DNA of 64,000 nt from Dryomyza anilis (GCA_951804985.1 OX638133.1:35241963-35305962); one strand, 5' to 3'; shown: positions 11,953-23,460, numbered from the stretch's first letter. Numbers and translations are program-made. The notes: generated from the letters alone by a model not told the origin.

Positions 11953-13209
11953 AGGACTGCGTCGAATAAAATTGTCCGTTACATATCTTCCCATAATGTG
12001 CTATTGCAAGATTCAAATTATAAAAATTTGATCATAGTAGCCCTGAATTAAATGGCAGAAAATAATTTGTGTCAGTTATAGTCAATACAAAATTTATTTA
12101 ACGCGAAAATGGCAAACGAAGTGGAAGTGCGAGAAAATATAATTAAAAATGTTCAAAAACAACCTAGTTGGTCTTTTAAAAAAAATGCCAAGGAGGTAGG
12201 GGCTAACCCTAAGACCATTTCTCGCGTTATCAACCGCTTTAAGGAAGACCTGAGTATTGATCGGAAGAAAGGTTCTCGTAACAAAATAGGCACACATGAT
12301 CGTGAAAAGCCGAAGAAGGTTGTGAATATTTTAAAGAAAGATCCAAGCATATCCGGAAGGAAATTGGCGGATTGCTCAGAATCTTTCGTGCGCAGGACTA
12401 AGAAAGAAGCTGGGCTGAAGACGTACAAGGTCCAAAAAGTTCCGGATAGAAATGCCGTCAAGAATGAAACCGCAAAACAACGAGCTAAAAAGCTGAACCA
12501 AGATTTTTTAAAAAATTCGATTGCTGCATAATGGACGACGAAACTTATGTTTTAGCGGACTTTTCTCAGCTACCTGGGCAGGAATTTTATACAGCCGATT
12601 CTCGAGGAAATGTCGCTGAAAAATTCAAATCAAAAAAAATGACAAAATTCCCAAAGAAATTCCTTGTCTGGGAGGCAATTTGCAGTTGTGGAAAAAGGAG
12701 CAGCTCATTCGTAACACCGGGTACAATTAAAAGAGATTGCTTCCATTTTTAAGCCAACATGAAGTGCCACATTTTTTTGGCCTGACCTCGCTTTATGTCA
12801 CTACAGCAAAACGGCCTTAGAGTGGATCCAACAAAATGCAGTGATTTTGGTTGCCTAGAGAAGCCAATCCAACAAACTGTCCAGAACTCAACCGATTGAG
12901 AGATACTGGGCTTTAGTAAAAAGGGAGATGAAGACAACAAAAAAAGTGGCCAAAGACCTTCAAAACTTTAAAAGAATGTGGTCTTCAGCAGCTGTGAGGG
13001 TGTCGGACACTACCATTACAACATTAATGGAAGGGGTTCCGGAAAAATTAAAACTTTTTATTAAAAAATATTAATTTCTGGTTTTTTATATTTTTTTTTA
13101 AATCTAAAAATAATTTGCAAAATAAAATATTTTATTCCATAAAAATTCGTTTACTAGATTTCTAGATTTTTTCATTTTTGTAACGGACAATTTTATTCGA
13201 CGCAGTCCT
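11953..13209 (+). mobile_element. Tc1/mariner-superfamily transposon (ITmD37E-like), inactive
   Basis: A 1257-bp element with 31-bp perfect terminal inverted repeats at 11953-11983 and 13179-13209, both starting AGGACTGCGTCGAATAAAAT. A TA dinucleotide flanks each end (11951-11952 and 13210-13211), the TA target duplication of this superfamily. It carries one decayed transposase gene at 12109-13074. The full-length, perfect inverted repeats suggest fairly recent insertion, but the gene is broken. Confidence 0.93.
12109..13074 (+). pseudogene. Mariner-type (ITmD37E-like) transposase, frameshifted
   Basis: The frame opens at ATG 12109 and runs 140 codons. It contains an N-terminal helix-turn-helix region (around PKTISRVINRF) and a basic linker (DRKKGSRNK). 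A frameshift near 12500-12525 moves the catalytic block into the next frame, where IMDDETYV (first catalytic Asp), FLVWEAICSCGKRS and FVTPGTI are seen up to 12752. Further shifts or deletions follow. The second Asp block (WPDLALCHYSK, about 12778-12810) and the third block (PIERYWAL, about 12893-12916) lie in other frames, and the reading ends at TAA 13072-13074. The motif set resembles the ITmD37E clade from memory of the family. At least three frame breaks make an active product unlikely. Family certain, clade probable. Confidence 0.88.
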
Positions 13210-13211
13210 TA

Positions 13212-14059
13212 GCACGCACTACATCTGATTAATACGAATCGTTTGATTCTAGTATCATTAAAATCTGTTCAGAAATACGGCCGGTTAGTGCAAGAGAAAA
13301 AAACACATTTTGTTTTATTAATATAGATTTCCCGTACAAAAACAACTACATGAGTGTTGTAAAAACAAATACATTTGCTTTTGGACGTAAATCAAAGACA
13401 TATGTATATATTTAAAATACATTTTTATTACAGTAATTTATTCGGTGTATTTACTATTCCCAGATGTTATTTAATAATCCCAATTAAATCTTATTGCAAA
13501 AAAAAATAATAATAAAATCCATAAAATAGTATAGCTCTTTTTAGCTGTTCATTTTGGGAACTAGTAATTTATAATAATAATAATAGTAAATGTTGGTCAT
13601 ACTATAGTAAAATTTAAATCTACTCTCATAATGTTTGCACAGTTTATAAAATATTTTATTTTTATATCATAGTGTTAAAATTGCCAACCACGACGACAGA
13701 CAGTGTTACCAACAGCATTTAAAATGCATTTGTAATAAGTGCATCTATAGGTATGCGTAAATTAGTACTCATGTATGTGTGCATGTGTGTGGTGGTAACT
13801 AATACATTAAAAAGCACTCAGCAAGCATTTCCTTTGCTTGCCTAATTTTCACACAAGTGAAAGCTCTAACTTTTAAGCGGTTAGCATTTCACACACTGGC
13901 TTTTTTGAGTATATTTGGGACAGGTGTAATTTAAGTGCGTCACATGTAAAAGTCACAATGAGGCAGCCAGCTAGTAGGTAGTAGATGAGTAAGTACAGCA
14001 AAATGGTTTATAAATTTAAATTGACTTTATTTTTTGGATTTCACCGTACTTTAACATCA
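13212..14059. other. AT-rich intergenic sequence
   Basis: No repeat with definable ends and no credible reading frame. Contains short ATA/AAT runs around 13500-13600 and a non-repetitive patch at 13690-13990. Confidence 0.4.
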
Positions 14060-14363
14060 TTAATAATAATAATAGTTTCACACTACAGTCCTATAAGCCG
14101 AGCTCTCTCACCATTTTGAGCAGTGCGTGTTATATTTGTAATCAAAGTGGTGGGACCTACAGTTTATTGCCGAATCCGAACGGCGGGTGAGAGCTTTTCA
14201 TAGGCAATGTTTTACTCTCGTAGGTTTGCCATTTACTGCCGAGAGGTAGCGCGGCATAGAAAAAGGTTTCTATGAAAAGACGTTGTTAGCCCCAGTCCAG
14301 GCTTGAACCGGGGACCTTTCGCCTCGCAGTCCAACGCACTAACCACTGAGCTACCGCGGCTAC
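14060..14363 (-). mobile_element. tRNA-derived SINE, copy 1 (intact head)
   Basis: On the minus strand it begins GCCGCGGTAGCTCAGTGGTT (A box TAGCTCAGTGG), continues to GGTTCAAGCC (B box-like), then a unique body including ACTGTAGGTCCCACCACTTT and GAGAGAGCTCGGC, and ends in an (ATT)n tail (the TAA repeats at 14060-14076 on the plus strand). An internal pol III promoter, a tRNA-like head and a simple-repeat tail define a SINE. Three other copies are in the window (49911, 63187, 63531). This one has the most complete head. Confidence 0.9.
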
Positions 14364-14746
14364 ACTTTAACAGCATTACAATGCAGAAAAAAATGTCTTC
14401 ATATTGCTAAACCATGTATTTATGAACAATTCATAATATTGATCACTTCAAAACAACAATGTTATAAATTCATTATTAATTTGTTGGATTACTGAAAAAG
14501 TGTTCTCAATTTGAGGAAGTGTTTGCGAAGACAACATTACAACACATTAATGAACATATACATTAGGCACAAAATATATCTATCATCTCTGCCATATTTA
14601 GAGTTCTCAAATAGTTATTGTTTATTTTTTTTTTATATAGTGCTTGCTCGACACAAAAATATTCACCAGCAACCAGTTATTCGTCATATTGATGATTTCA
14701 TTCATTGAACTAAAATCGTATTTTTTTCAATGTTTTTCATTTTTAA

Positions 14747-15137
14747 TAAGGGGCTTCATATCAAGCGCGTAAACCTCGTATTTTCTGGAAATCCCGTAAA
14801 TTGTAGAAATTTACGCAAAAATTTTATGAGAATATTTTACGCTCAACTCGTAAATTTATTTGTCGATTTTTATGTGAAAATAACGGAAATAAAATTTTAT
14901 GAATGTTTAAATCTATCTTTTCGTTAGTTGTCAATAAAATTATGTTTTGTGACAGAATCGTTTTCAAAAATTGTGTTGTGAAATGATCTGAAGTGAAATA
15001 ACTAAAAATTTGAGTGCAACCAAAATTTTATAAAATAGTTTACGCGAACCCAGATAAAAGTGCGTTCATGTCGAGTAACACGTAATTTTATTTTTTTACA
15101 AAATGATAAATTTACAGTGATGTAATGAATCCCCTTA
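14747..15137. mobile_element. MITE, TAAGGGG ends
   Basis: Left end TAAGGGGCTTCAT and right end ATGAATCCCCTTA are inverted copies (one mismatch) about 391 bp apart. The interior has several TTTACG/CGTAAA inverted motifs. The frames at 14730-14927 and 15002-15208 are AT-rich chance frames. Confidence 0.55.
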
Positions 15138-15209
15138 ATATTTTTTATAACATTAAATTTCAAACAAAACATTGTCTCCATTTCCACATTAACGTATTTA
15201 TAATTCAAA

Positions 15210-15297
15210 ATGTACAGTAAACATTTCTCACAGCATTTGCAAAGTGGTTCACTGGCTTAAGAGAATTCTATAGAAGAACTCGAAACATGTAATTTTT
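15210..15297 (+). repeat. Fragment of the 52.9-55.0 kb inverted-repeat arm
   Basis: GGTTCACTGGCTTAAGAGAA followed by a GAAGAACTCGAAA motif closely matches 53096-53135 and the reverse complement of about 54730-54770. It directly abuts the mini-me copy that follows. Confidence 0.55.
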
Positions 15298-15910
15298 ATA
15301 CCCTACACTAAGAGTGAAAGGGTATATTCAATTTGGTACGCCGTTTGTAACACCCAGAAGGAAGCATCTCCGGTATGGAAAAGTATATATATTCTTTAGC
15401 AGCATGACCTCCTGCGTTGTTTTAGCGATGTCCGTCTGTCCGTCTGTCTGTCAGTCTGTCTGTCTGTATGTCCGTTCATTGTATGTCCGTCTGTCCGTCT
15501 GTGTGTCTGTCTGTCTGTTGAAATCACTACTACTTAAACAATTGAAGAGTTAGATAAATGACCTGTGATCTTTTTATATTCAAATAACTCATATAAAATG
15601 TACATCTACAGTTCAATTTTACTGTATACGTTCTTAGGTAAACTTTTTCGGTCAAATATATATTGACTTCATGCTCAAATACATGGAAATAATGTTTTCC
15701 GCGAAACGACTTGTGGTTCCCAAAAAAAAAATCGAAATTCGGTACACCTACCCATTTGTAAATATGGGTATCAAATGAATGGAAATTCTTCGGCGATTGA
15801 AAGTTTGTAGTTATTTTCCGAATTTGTATACCCTGGTGAACTATATACCACTTTGAATGGTAACCACACATATGTGTAGGGTATTTATAGTCGGCTTAGA
15901 CCGACTATAA
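15298..15910 (+). mobile_element. mini-me-type element with terminal hairpin
   Basis: Starts ATACCCTACACTAAGAGTGA and ends GTGTAGGGTAT (15874-15884), so the ends are an inverted pair. Inside are the (TA)n stretch, the AGCAGCATGACCTCCTG core and (GTCT/GTCC)n at 15425-15520. A palindrome TATAGTCGG...CCGACTATA (15886-15909) follows the right end, as it does in the 34.8 and 54.6 kb copies. Best-preserved copy in the window. Confidence 0.8.
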
Positions 15911-16070
15911 TTGTGATAATACTAACTATCATAATAACACCAAATTTAAAATTTCCCATGTGATCAAACTTTCCCAACTGGTTTAATTTAATTATGTAAT
16001 TTATATATTTATTGAATGGACCACCGAGTATGTAAAATTATTTTTTTTTATTTATTAATTTTCATATAAT

Positions 16071-16102
16071 CTATATATATAAAACTCTTGGTCCGTCTGT
16101 CA

Positions 16103-16138
<36 letters not shown>

Positions 16139-16943
16139 GACTGTCTGTTTGTTCCAGCATCACGTCTAAACCGCTGAACCGATTTAACTGAAATTTTTTA
16201 CCAGGATACTATGGATAATATGGGCGCGATTGGACAAAGGGGCGTGGTACCTCCCATACAACCTAAACATTCCAAACGACATAACTCAGCACATATACAA
16301 GCTAAAAAGATGAAACAAAAAATTCGAATACAAAAAAAAATATACAAAAGCAACCACACCACATTAAAACTCACCATAATGAAACTCACCACACTAAAAT
16401 TCACCACACTAAAACTCACCACAATAAAACTCACCGCACTTAAACTCACCACAATAAAATTCACTACACTGAAACTCACCACAATAAAATTCACCACACT
16501 AAAACTCACCACTCTAAAACTGACTACACTAAAACTCACCACACCAAAATTTACCTCACCTAAACTCACCACACTGAAACTCACCACATTAAAACTCTAC
16601 CGGGAACAATGCTACCGGGATGAGTTCTACGGGAAGATTTCTTCCGGGAAGAATTCTACCGGGATGAGTTCTACGGGAAGATTTCTACCTGGAAGAATTC
16701 TACGGGAAAGCGTTCTATAGGGAAGAAATTAACGGGACAGTCTGAAAAAAATTGTCTTTGAGAAAAGTTGTTTTGGCGGAGATTTATTATTTGGTTATTA
16801 CATTTATAAAACCAATAAAAAACTTTCACAGCCAAGCACGGGCCCCTGATATAAATAATAAAAATGTTTTTTATATTACTAAAATCGCTTCATATCTTTT
16901 AATTCACAAAATCTTGGCACGAGTCGTGCACGGGTCCAGTTAG
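16071..16943 (+). mobile_element. Helitron-like non-autonomous element, copy H1
   Basis: The 5' part reads AAACTCTTGGTCCGTCTGTC, then (GTCT)n, then the conserved segment CGTCTAAACCGCTGAACCGA and ATTGGACAAAGGGGCGTGG. The 3' end has a short hairpin (GCACGA-G-TCGTGC), then ACGGGTCCAGTTAG followed by T. A small 3' hairpin followed by CTAG/CTRR-type termini is a Helitron hallmark, so I infer a Helitron-like (HINE) element. No Rep/helicase gene is present. The middle carries a 15-bp minisatellite (16355-16600) and then GGGAAGAATTCTAC-type repeats (16610-16740). Confidence 0.6.
16355..16600. repeat. 15-bp minisatellite (ACTCACCACACTAAA)n inside H1
   Basis: About sixteen tandem 15-bp units with small variants. 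Because 15 is divisible by three, the plus-strand frame at 16211-16720 stays open and gives a repeating KLTTL-type pentapeptide. I regard this as a repeat artefact. The same unit occurs in H3 (23085-23260) and, reversed, in H5 (26940-27400). Confidence 0.9.
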
Positions 16944-17933
16944 TTATATATATAAAACTCTTGGTCCGTCTCTCTGTTTGTTCCAGTATCACGTCTAAAC
17001 CGCTGAACCGATTTGACTGAAATTTTGCACCAGGATACTATGTAGTCCGGAGGGGGCTATTGGCTATATATGGGCGGGATTGGACAACGGGGCGTGATGC
17101 CTATCATACAACCTAAACTTTCAATGAGTTATAACTTGGGACTTACACCACCAAAATACAAAAGAAAAGAAAAACACAAAAACAACAGCAAAATAAAAAA
17201 AAACAGATAGAAAAACAAAAACAAAAGCAAATACAAAGAACAAAGAACAAGAGCAGAAACACAAAAATAAAAAAAAAACAAAAACAAAGGTATGAACAAA
17301 AATTGTAAACATAAAAACAAAAACTTAAGCAACAACAAAAGCAAAAATGCAAAAACAAAATCAAAAATATAAAACAAAATTAAAATCACAAAAGCAAAAT
17401 CAAAAAAACAGAAGCACAAAATAAAATCGCAAAACCAAAAAAAATCAAAAATACAAAAATAAATGCAAAGACTGAAAAGCAAAAATACAAATATCGAAAC
17501 AAAAATAAAAAGCAAAATTAAATCACACAAAAGCAAAATACAAAACCAAAAGAATAACTTCGAAATCTAAATCAAAACCAAAACAAAGAAAAGCAAAAAC
17601 AAAAATTCAAGAGCAAAAACACAAAAACAAAAGAAAAAACACAAAATCAAAAACATCAAAAATACGAAAAACCAAAAACGCTCAAAATAAAATTTAAAAC
17701 GCAAAAGCAAAACACAAACAGACAAAAAGTTAAAGCAAAAAGAAAAATAGAATTTTAATTACAACTTAAAAAAATGGAAGCACTATTTAAAAAAATGCAA
17801 AAAAGGAAAAAATTAAAAAATAGCAAAAACAAAAAACGGAAAGAACAAAAATGAACAGCTATACTTAAAAATGGGTTAAAACCCCAAAAAAATTAAAAAC
17901 CACCGTTGCGCAGATCGGGTACGAAATACTAGT
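16944..17933 (+). mobile_element. Helitron-like non-autonomous element, copy H2
   Basis: Begins directly after H1 with TATATATAAAACTCTTGGTC, has the same CACGTCTAAACCGCTGAACC segment and GGATTGGACAACGGGGCGTG, then about 700 bp of A-rich AAAACAAAAGC-type low-complexity sequence (17160-17870). It ends near CAGATCGGGTACGAAATACT followed by AGT. The minus-strand frames at 17121-17536 are translations of the A/C-rich tract. Confidence 0.55.
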
Positions 17934-18540
17934 CAATTCATATATTGTTTGAAAATATTAAAATTTTTATTTTTTTTTATTGAGAATTAGTATGTGAAAA
18001 CAAAAAATGAAATTTTAAATATACCGAATTTAAAACTGTGTAAAATTTACAAATTAAAAAGTCATAATAAATACCGTTATAATAGATACTGTATCGGTTA
18101 TATCTAATTTGAATATTATGCGCCAATTTCACTTTAAACGCCATAATTGACCATAAACTGACATGATTGGCATCAAATGCAAACACACACAGACGCACAC
18201 ACACACTCGCCACTCGCACCACCACAAACATATGTCTAAACGCCCCTGAAAATATGCAAAACGTTCAGCATTTAAATTCGCCGCACAGCTTGTGTCAGCG
18301 TTGCCACAATATTTATTATTGGTTTGTTTACGCATACGCCCACACATATGCAAAAGCACACACACACATCTACATATAGACAGACAAACACTAACACACG
18401 CATATACATTCATAGAGAAACACATATGCGGCGCACAGTGGGACAGCGATTGCCAATAGTTGATCACAAATATTGGTATTTTTTGCAAAAATAAGTATGA
18501 GAAATAAATTATTAAAATTAAATATTAAATAAAAATAAAT
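17934..18540. other. AT-rich spacer with CA-repeat patches
   Basis: CA/ACAC runs at 18178-18215 and 18350-18370 and a mixed-complexity patch at 18225-18330. The short frames here are driven by the dinucleotide runs. No gene seen. Confidence 0.45.
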
Positions 18541-19080
18541 AAATCAAAGTAAATAAAAATAAATAAAAATAAATAAAAATAAATAAAAATAAATAAAAAT
18601 AAATAAAAATAAATAAAAATAAATAAAAATAAATAAAAATAAATAAAAATAAATAAAAATAAATAAAAATAAATAATAATAAATAAAAATAAATAAAATT
18701 AAATAAAAATAAATAAAAATATATAAAAATAAAGAAAAATAAATAAAAATAAATAAAAATAAAAATAAATATAAATAAATAAAAATAAATAAAAATAAAT
18801 TAAAATAAATAAAAATAAATAAAAATAAATAAATTAAAATAAATAAAAATAAATAAAAATAAATAAAAATAAATAAAAATAAATAAAAATAAATAAAAAT
18901 AAATAAAAATAAATAAAAATAAATAAAAATAAATAAAAATAAAAATAAAAATAAAAATAAATAAATAAAAATAAAAATAAATAAAAATAAATAAAAATAA
19001 ATAAAAATAAATAAAAATAAATAAAAATAAATAAATAAATACATAAGTAAATAAATAAATAAAAAAATAAAAATAAATAC
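18541..19080. repeat. 10-bp satellite (AAATAAAAAT)n
   Basis: About 540 bp of near-perfect AAATAAAAAT repeats, with occasional 4- or 6-bp slips (AAAT, AAAAAT). Minus-strand frames (18544-19086, 18834-19082) translate to Phe/Ile/Tyr/Leu repeats and are not genes. The flank to 19270 is degenerate A/T repeat of the same kind. Confidence 0.97.
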
Positions 19081-19570
19081 AAGCAAATAAAAAAAATGAA
19101 ATTAAATAAATAAAAAAAAAATTAAATTATAAAAAATTAAAATATATAAAAATAATTAAAAAATAAAAATAATTAAAAGTAAATATAAAAAAAAAATGAA
19201 AAAAGTAAATAAAAATAAACACAAATAAATAAAAATAAATAAAATGAATTAAAATGAATTAAAAATAAAATAAAAAAAATGTTAAATAATTGAATATGTA
19301 ATTTTTAGATATAGAATTATAAAGCACATATAAATTAAAAATTACTTCAACCGCAATAGTGAAATTGAATAATTCCATTTCGTACTTCTTTTGGTATCCC
19401 GATTTTTCCAACGTTTCGATATCTGATTTAATTTTTGTAACGAAACGGATTCGGTATACCGGTTTGAAGATGTGGTTCGATTTCGGTTTCTGCATTAAGC
19501 TAGATTTTTGGTTCATATTTCAATGTTCTGATTAAAAAACCGGATTATCCTACCTACCTATAAATCTTAG

Positions 19571-19881
19571 GGTTGTGCGATTATTCGATTAAACAAATTG
19601 TGAAAATATATATTGTGATTTCATTGATGATATAAATTTTGTTTAATCAAAAATTGACATCTGTGTCAAAAAAATATTTCAATATACATAGTCCTGGAAC
19701 ACTTAAGACACTTCCATTTTTTTTTTTTTTAATTTTTACATAGTTACATAATTTACATAGTTCAATTTCAAAATTTTCAAATGTAATTGCAAAAAATGTG
19801 ACATTTAAAATTAATCAAAATTCTGATTAATCAATTTATAGAAACCTAATCAAATATGATTAATTGATCAATATCACAACC
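19571..19881. mobile_element. Possible MITE with GGTTGTG ends
   Basis: Left GGTTGTGCGATTATTCGATT and right ATTGATCAATATCACAACC form an imperfect inverted pair about 311 bp apart. The interior is AT-rich. To its left, 19380-19510 contains ACCGGTTT/CGATTTCGGTTTC motifs like those of the hAT-like element at 33.5 kb. Confidence 0.4.
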
Positions 19882-21039
19882 ATAATAAATATTATTAAAA
19901 AGTATTAAATTTTGATCTTTTTGTTTTTCATATATTTTGAAAACTGCTTCAAAATCAATTTAAAACCGATACTAACATTTATATTGGTTTTAGATATCGG
20001 TGCATTTCAGTACGATTTAATAATGATAGTTTTACAGTATATGCTTAAAAATTCCAATCTTGGCGACGATTATTCATTTTCTTCATTCGTTTTTATTTTT
20101 TAAATATCGACTTATCGTACCATCTCCATTAGAAATTGCGATTGCTTAAATTGGTTGGGACCCAAAGCGTCAAAAATTATTAAAACATGTACCTGTTTTG
20201 TGTATTGGCTTTTTAATAACGAAGTGTTGATGGTTCCAATAAAAAAAAATATGTTTATGGTAAATTTGAGAAGGCATTTTTTTAATTTCCTGAAACAAGT
20301 ATTACCTTCACAAAAAAATGTTTGAGAGCAATAAAAATTAAAATTAATAATCCAAAAATTCTGTAATTAATTTTTCTTAACTTTAGAAACTCGCTAGCCC
20401 CACTGTGCGACATGAGAGTATGTTGCACACCTCAACACGTACATTTTGAACCATTTAAAAATATTTGAAAATTTTGTAAATTGAAAAAAAGGACACCAAC
20501 ACACACAGATGTAGTCTAAGTAAAATACAAACCGAGTCAGTCGTTAGTTCGGTCTTGCTTGGTTATGCGAGGCACGCATTTGAACTTTTTTGCCGACCAG
20601 ACGCAATAAATCACAAATAGTTGATATTGTTGTTGGTGTTGTAGAACTTAAATGGCCGTGGCTTTTATTTGCTTAAGTGTGCGTGCATGTGTGTGAGTGT
20701 CTGTCTGTCTGTCTGTCTGTCTGTATGTCTGTCTGCCCGTGTGTGTCATGCTGTTAGGTGTTGGTCAAATATTTAGATAAATTGTTTATATTCAAGTGGA
20801 TGACATGGCATCCTTGCGATTGTGAAATATTTGCTCCAGCATTTTAATATTTGCTTCATGCCTCATGCATTGCAATATAAATAACAACAAAAATAAACTA
20901 ACCTTTCATACTTTTGAAATTTGCAAAATAAAAAGTCATCAGTCATCAATGTATCTACTAAGTAATTTGTAAAACATAAATCATTTGAAAATTTTCAATT
21001 ATTTAATATACAAATTCATTTTTATTATTATATAATAAA
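19882..21039. other. AT-rich sequence with a small unique island
   Basis: 19882-20500 is AT-rich with no credible gene. 20520-20930 is a higher-complexity patch (GAGTCAGTCGTTAGTTCGGT and surroundings) with a (GTCT)n run at about 20700-20730. I see no protein match. Confidence 0.4.
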
Positions 21040-21405
21040 TTATATAATAAAAATAAAAAAAAAATGTAACTTAAAAAAGGGAAAAAATTAATATTGATTA
21101 AAAATAAAACTATTATCAATCAATCAACTTTTTAACATTCAAATGAAATGTAACCATTATTATGTTTACATGTAAATACAATTTTTTCACAATTAAACAT
21201 ATGTATGTTTGCATGAACGCAAATATTAATCATTCTCAACATAAATATATTTGTATGAAAACAACATTATGTTTGGCTGGCATTATAATAATGTTTTGCA
21301 ATGCAATAATACTTTTGTTTGCATAAAGCTCCAAAGATATATGAAATACATGCAAAATTATGTTTGGGAGAGCCCTTTATTTTGCAGCGTGTATAATTAT
21401 TAAAC
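21040..21405 (+). repeat. Interspersed repeat, ~365 bp, copy A
   Basis: Aligns with 36055-36430 nearly end to end: both contain TGTTTACATGTAAATA, CAAACATATGTATGTT or its close variant, GCATAAAGCTCCAAAGATAT and AAAATTATGTTTGGGAGAGC, ending in CCCTTT.TTTTG. A third, diverged copy is at about 62700-63075. No coding potential. Confidence 0.8.
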
Positions 21406-22545
21406 CTGCCCTATTAGGTTGGGCAAGAAAAAAATCAGTCTGGATCTGATCACAACAAACTTTTTTACCTCCTTATCCTAAGATAGCTACAAGATATACT
21501 AGACAGATATTTGAGGTTCCAATCACGTATCATTTTGACAATCATGAATTTAGCTTTGAGATTTTTGGGATCCAGGGATTGGAAAATTTCATTAAATATC
21601 AATATATATATATATAAAACTCTTGGTCCGTTTGTCAGTCAGTCGACTGTCAGACAGACAGTCTGTTTGTTCCAGCATCATGTCTAAACCGCTGAACCAA
21701 TTTAACTGAAATTTTGCACTAGGATACTACGGAGGGTGTCGTACGCTACATATGGTCGGGATTGGACAAAGGGTCGTGACACTTACACCAGCTTAGTAGA
21801 TGAAACAAAAACTCAAATAAAAAAAAATAAACATAAGCAAATAGAAATACAAAGAACTAAAGCAGAAACACAAAAAAAGCAAAAACAACATAAAAAACAT
21901 AAACGGAAAAATACAACAACAAAAAAACAACATAAAAAGCACAAAAAAAGCTAAAACAATAGAAAAACATAAAAAATCAAAAACACAAAAGCAAAGACAC
22001 AAAAGAAAAAACATATTATCAAAAGCAACAATTAAAAACATATTCATTGGTAAAAACAAAAATACAAAAACATAAAAACAAAAGCAAAAAAAACCAAAAA
22101 ACAAAATCGTAAACATAAAAACACAAAGCAAAAATTAAAAACAAATTTAAAAACACAAAACAAAAACAAAAAATACAAGAAAAAAATACACAAAAACAGA
22201 AATTAACAGAATAGCAATACACAAAACCACAAAAAATAAAAGCAAAAACAAAAAATTAAAAACTGAAGAGAAACACAAAAGCTAAAGAAAAATAAAATAC
22301 AAAAGAAAAAAATTCAAACCAAAAACACAAACACAAACAAAAATACAATCTTACTATATATTTAAGAATGTATGTATGTATTGAATAAAATTTGACACAA
22401 TATGTATATTGGGTCCAGGCAAAGTATAGGCTATATCTCGGTAAGTTTGGTGAACTGGGCGTGGCACCTCCTATATAACCCAAAAATTAAAAACATTATA
22501 TCAGCAATTAGGATAGCAAATTTAACGAAATTTTGGTAGCGTTAC

Positions 22546-22948
22546 ATCCCTAGTAGAAATTTTGGTAGGGCCATGGTCATGAAGTGATCATGGCATTATT
22601 TGAGATGATCGGGATATGACGAGGCCCATAATGTCTTTGTAATGCAGTTTCCTGATCATGTATTGACCTCAGGCCATGATCATCTACTGATCGGGCAATT
22701 CACCATTTTAATATTTACCCGGAAATTGCCTTTTCTGAGCCCGAGCATAATAGGGTTTCTCTCATTAAATCTCAATCATTGTCTGATGCTAATTTCGTTA
22801 TGAGGAACAAATAATGTAGCAATGATCGGGAACATTGACTATTTTGATAATGTAAACCCCGGTATGGTAAGCATGATAAGGGCATTCAAAGGCAATGAAA
22901 ATACGATCATTTCCCGATGGCGCATCGAGCAAATTTCTGCTAGGGATA
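22546..22948. mobile_element. MITE nested in H3
   Basis: Left ATCCCTAGTAGAAATTT and right AAATTTCTGCTAGGGAT are inverted with one mismatch, about 403 bp apart. The interior has repeated TGATCGGG/GATCATG motifs and is less AT-rich than its host element. The frame at 22839-23024 on the minus strand is not recognisable. Confidence 0.6.
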
Positions 22949-23084
22949 TAACCATTCTAAACGGTCTCGCGGAATGTGGTGGCACCTCGCATTGAAGGTA
23001 CATTTTCCAGATAGTGTATGTCAACAGTTATTATAGTGATGTCAAGATATTTCATACCAGGGTATCAACCACCCCAAATTTTTT

Positions 23085-23260
23085 AAACTCTCCACACCGA
23101 AATTCACCACAACGAAACTTACCAAAACACACCACACTAAAATTCACCACACTAAAAGTCACCACACTAAAATTCACCACACCAAAATTCACCGCACCAA
23201 AATTCACACCAACAAAATTATTCACACTAAAACTCACCACACTAAAACTCATCACACTAA
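23085..23260. repeat. 15-bp minisatellite inside H3
   Basis: Same ACTCACCACACTAAA unit as at 16355-16600, about eleven more degenerate copies, followed by GGGAAGAATTCTACGGGAAT-type repeats as in H1. Confidence 0.85.
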
Positions 23261-23460
23261 ACTTCTACTACGAAAAACTCTACGGGGAAGAATTCTACGG
23301 GAATGAATTCTAATTGGAAGAATTCAACGGGAAAGCGGTCTACGGGGAAGAACTTAACGAGGAAGTTATAAGTAATAAAAAAGTTCTTTATATTCAAAAA
23401 ATCACTCCATTTCCTTGCATTCACAAAATCTTGGAACGAGTCATACACGGATCTAGCTAG

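Larger units (their letters stand above)
21605..23460 (+). mobile_element. Helitron-like non-autonomous element, copy H3, with nested insertion
   Basis: 5' part TATATAAAACTCTTGGTCCG, short (GTCA/GTCT) runs, AAACCGCTGAACCAATTTAA; middle A-rich tract (21800-22340) as in H2; then a nested MITE (22546-22948); then the 15-bp minisatellite (23085-23260) as in H1. The 3' end is CTTGGAACGAGTCATACACG then GATCTAGCTAG, followed by T. It therefore combines the internal modules of H1 and H2. Confidence 0.6.

Noticed and set aside
14280..14363. A genuine tRNA gene on the minus strand
   Set aside because: A and B boxes are present, but the sequence lacks a proper 3' acceptor stem and continues into the SINE body that recurs at three other sites.
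16211..16720. 169-codon frame rich in KLTTL pentapeptides
   Set aside because: Produced by a 15-bp minisatellite inside a Helitron-like element; the same happens in reverse at 26942-27575.
17121..17536. Phe-rich 'membrane protein-like' frames
   Set aside because: Antisense of an A/C-rich low-complexity tract in a Helitron-like element; similar frames at 21793-22222 have the same cause.
18544..19086. 180-codon Phe/Ile/Tyr-rich frame
   Set aside because: Translation of the (AAATAAAAAT)n satellite.
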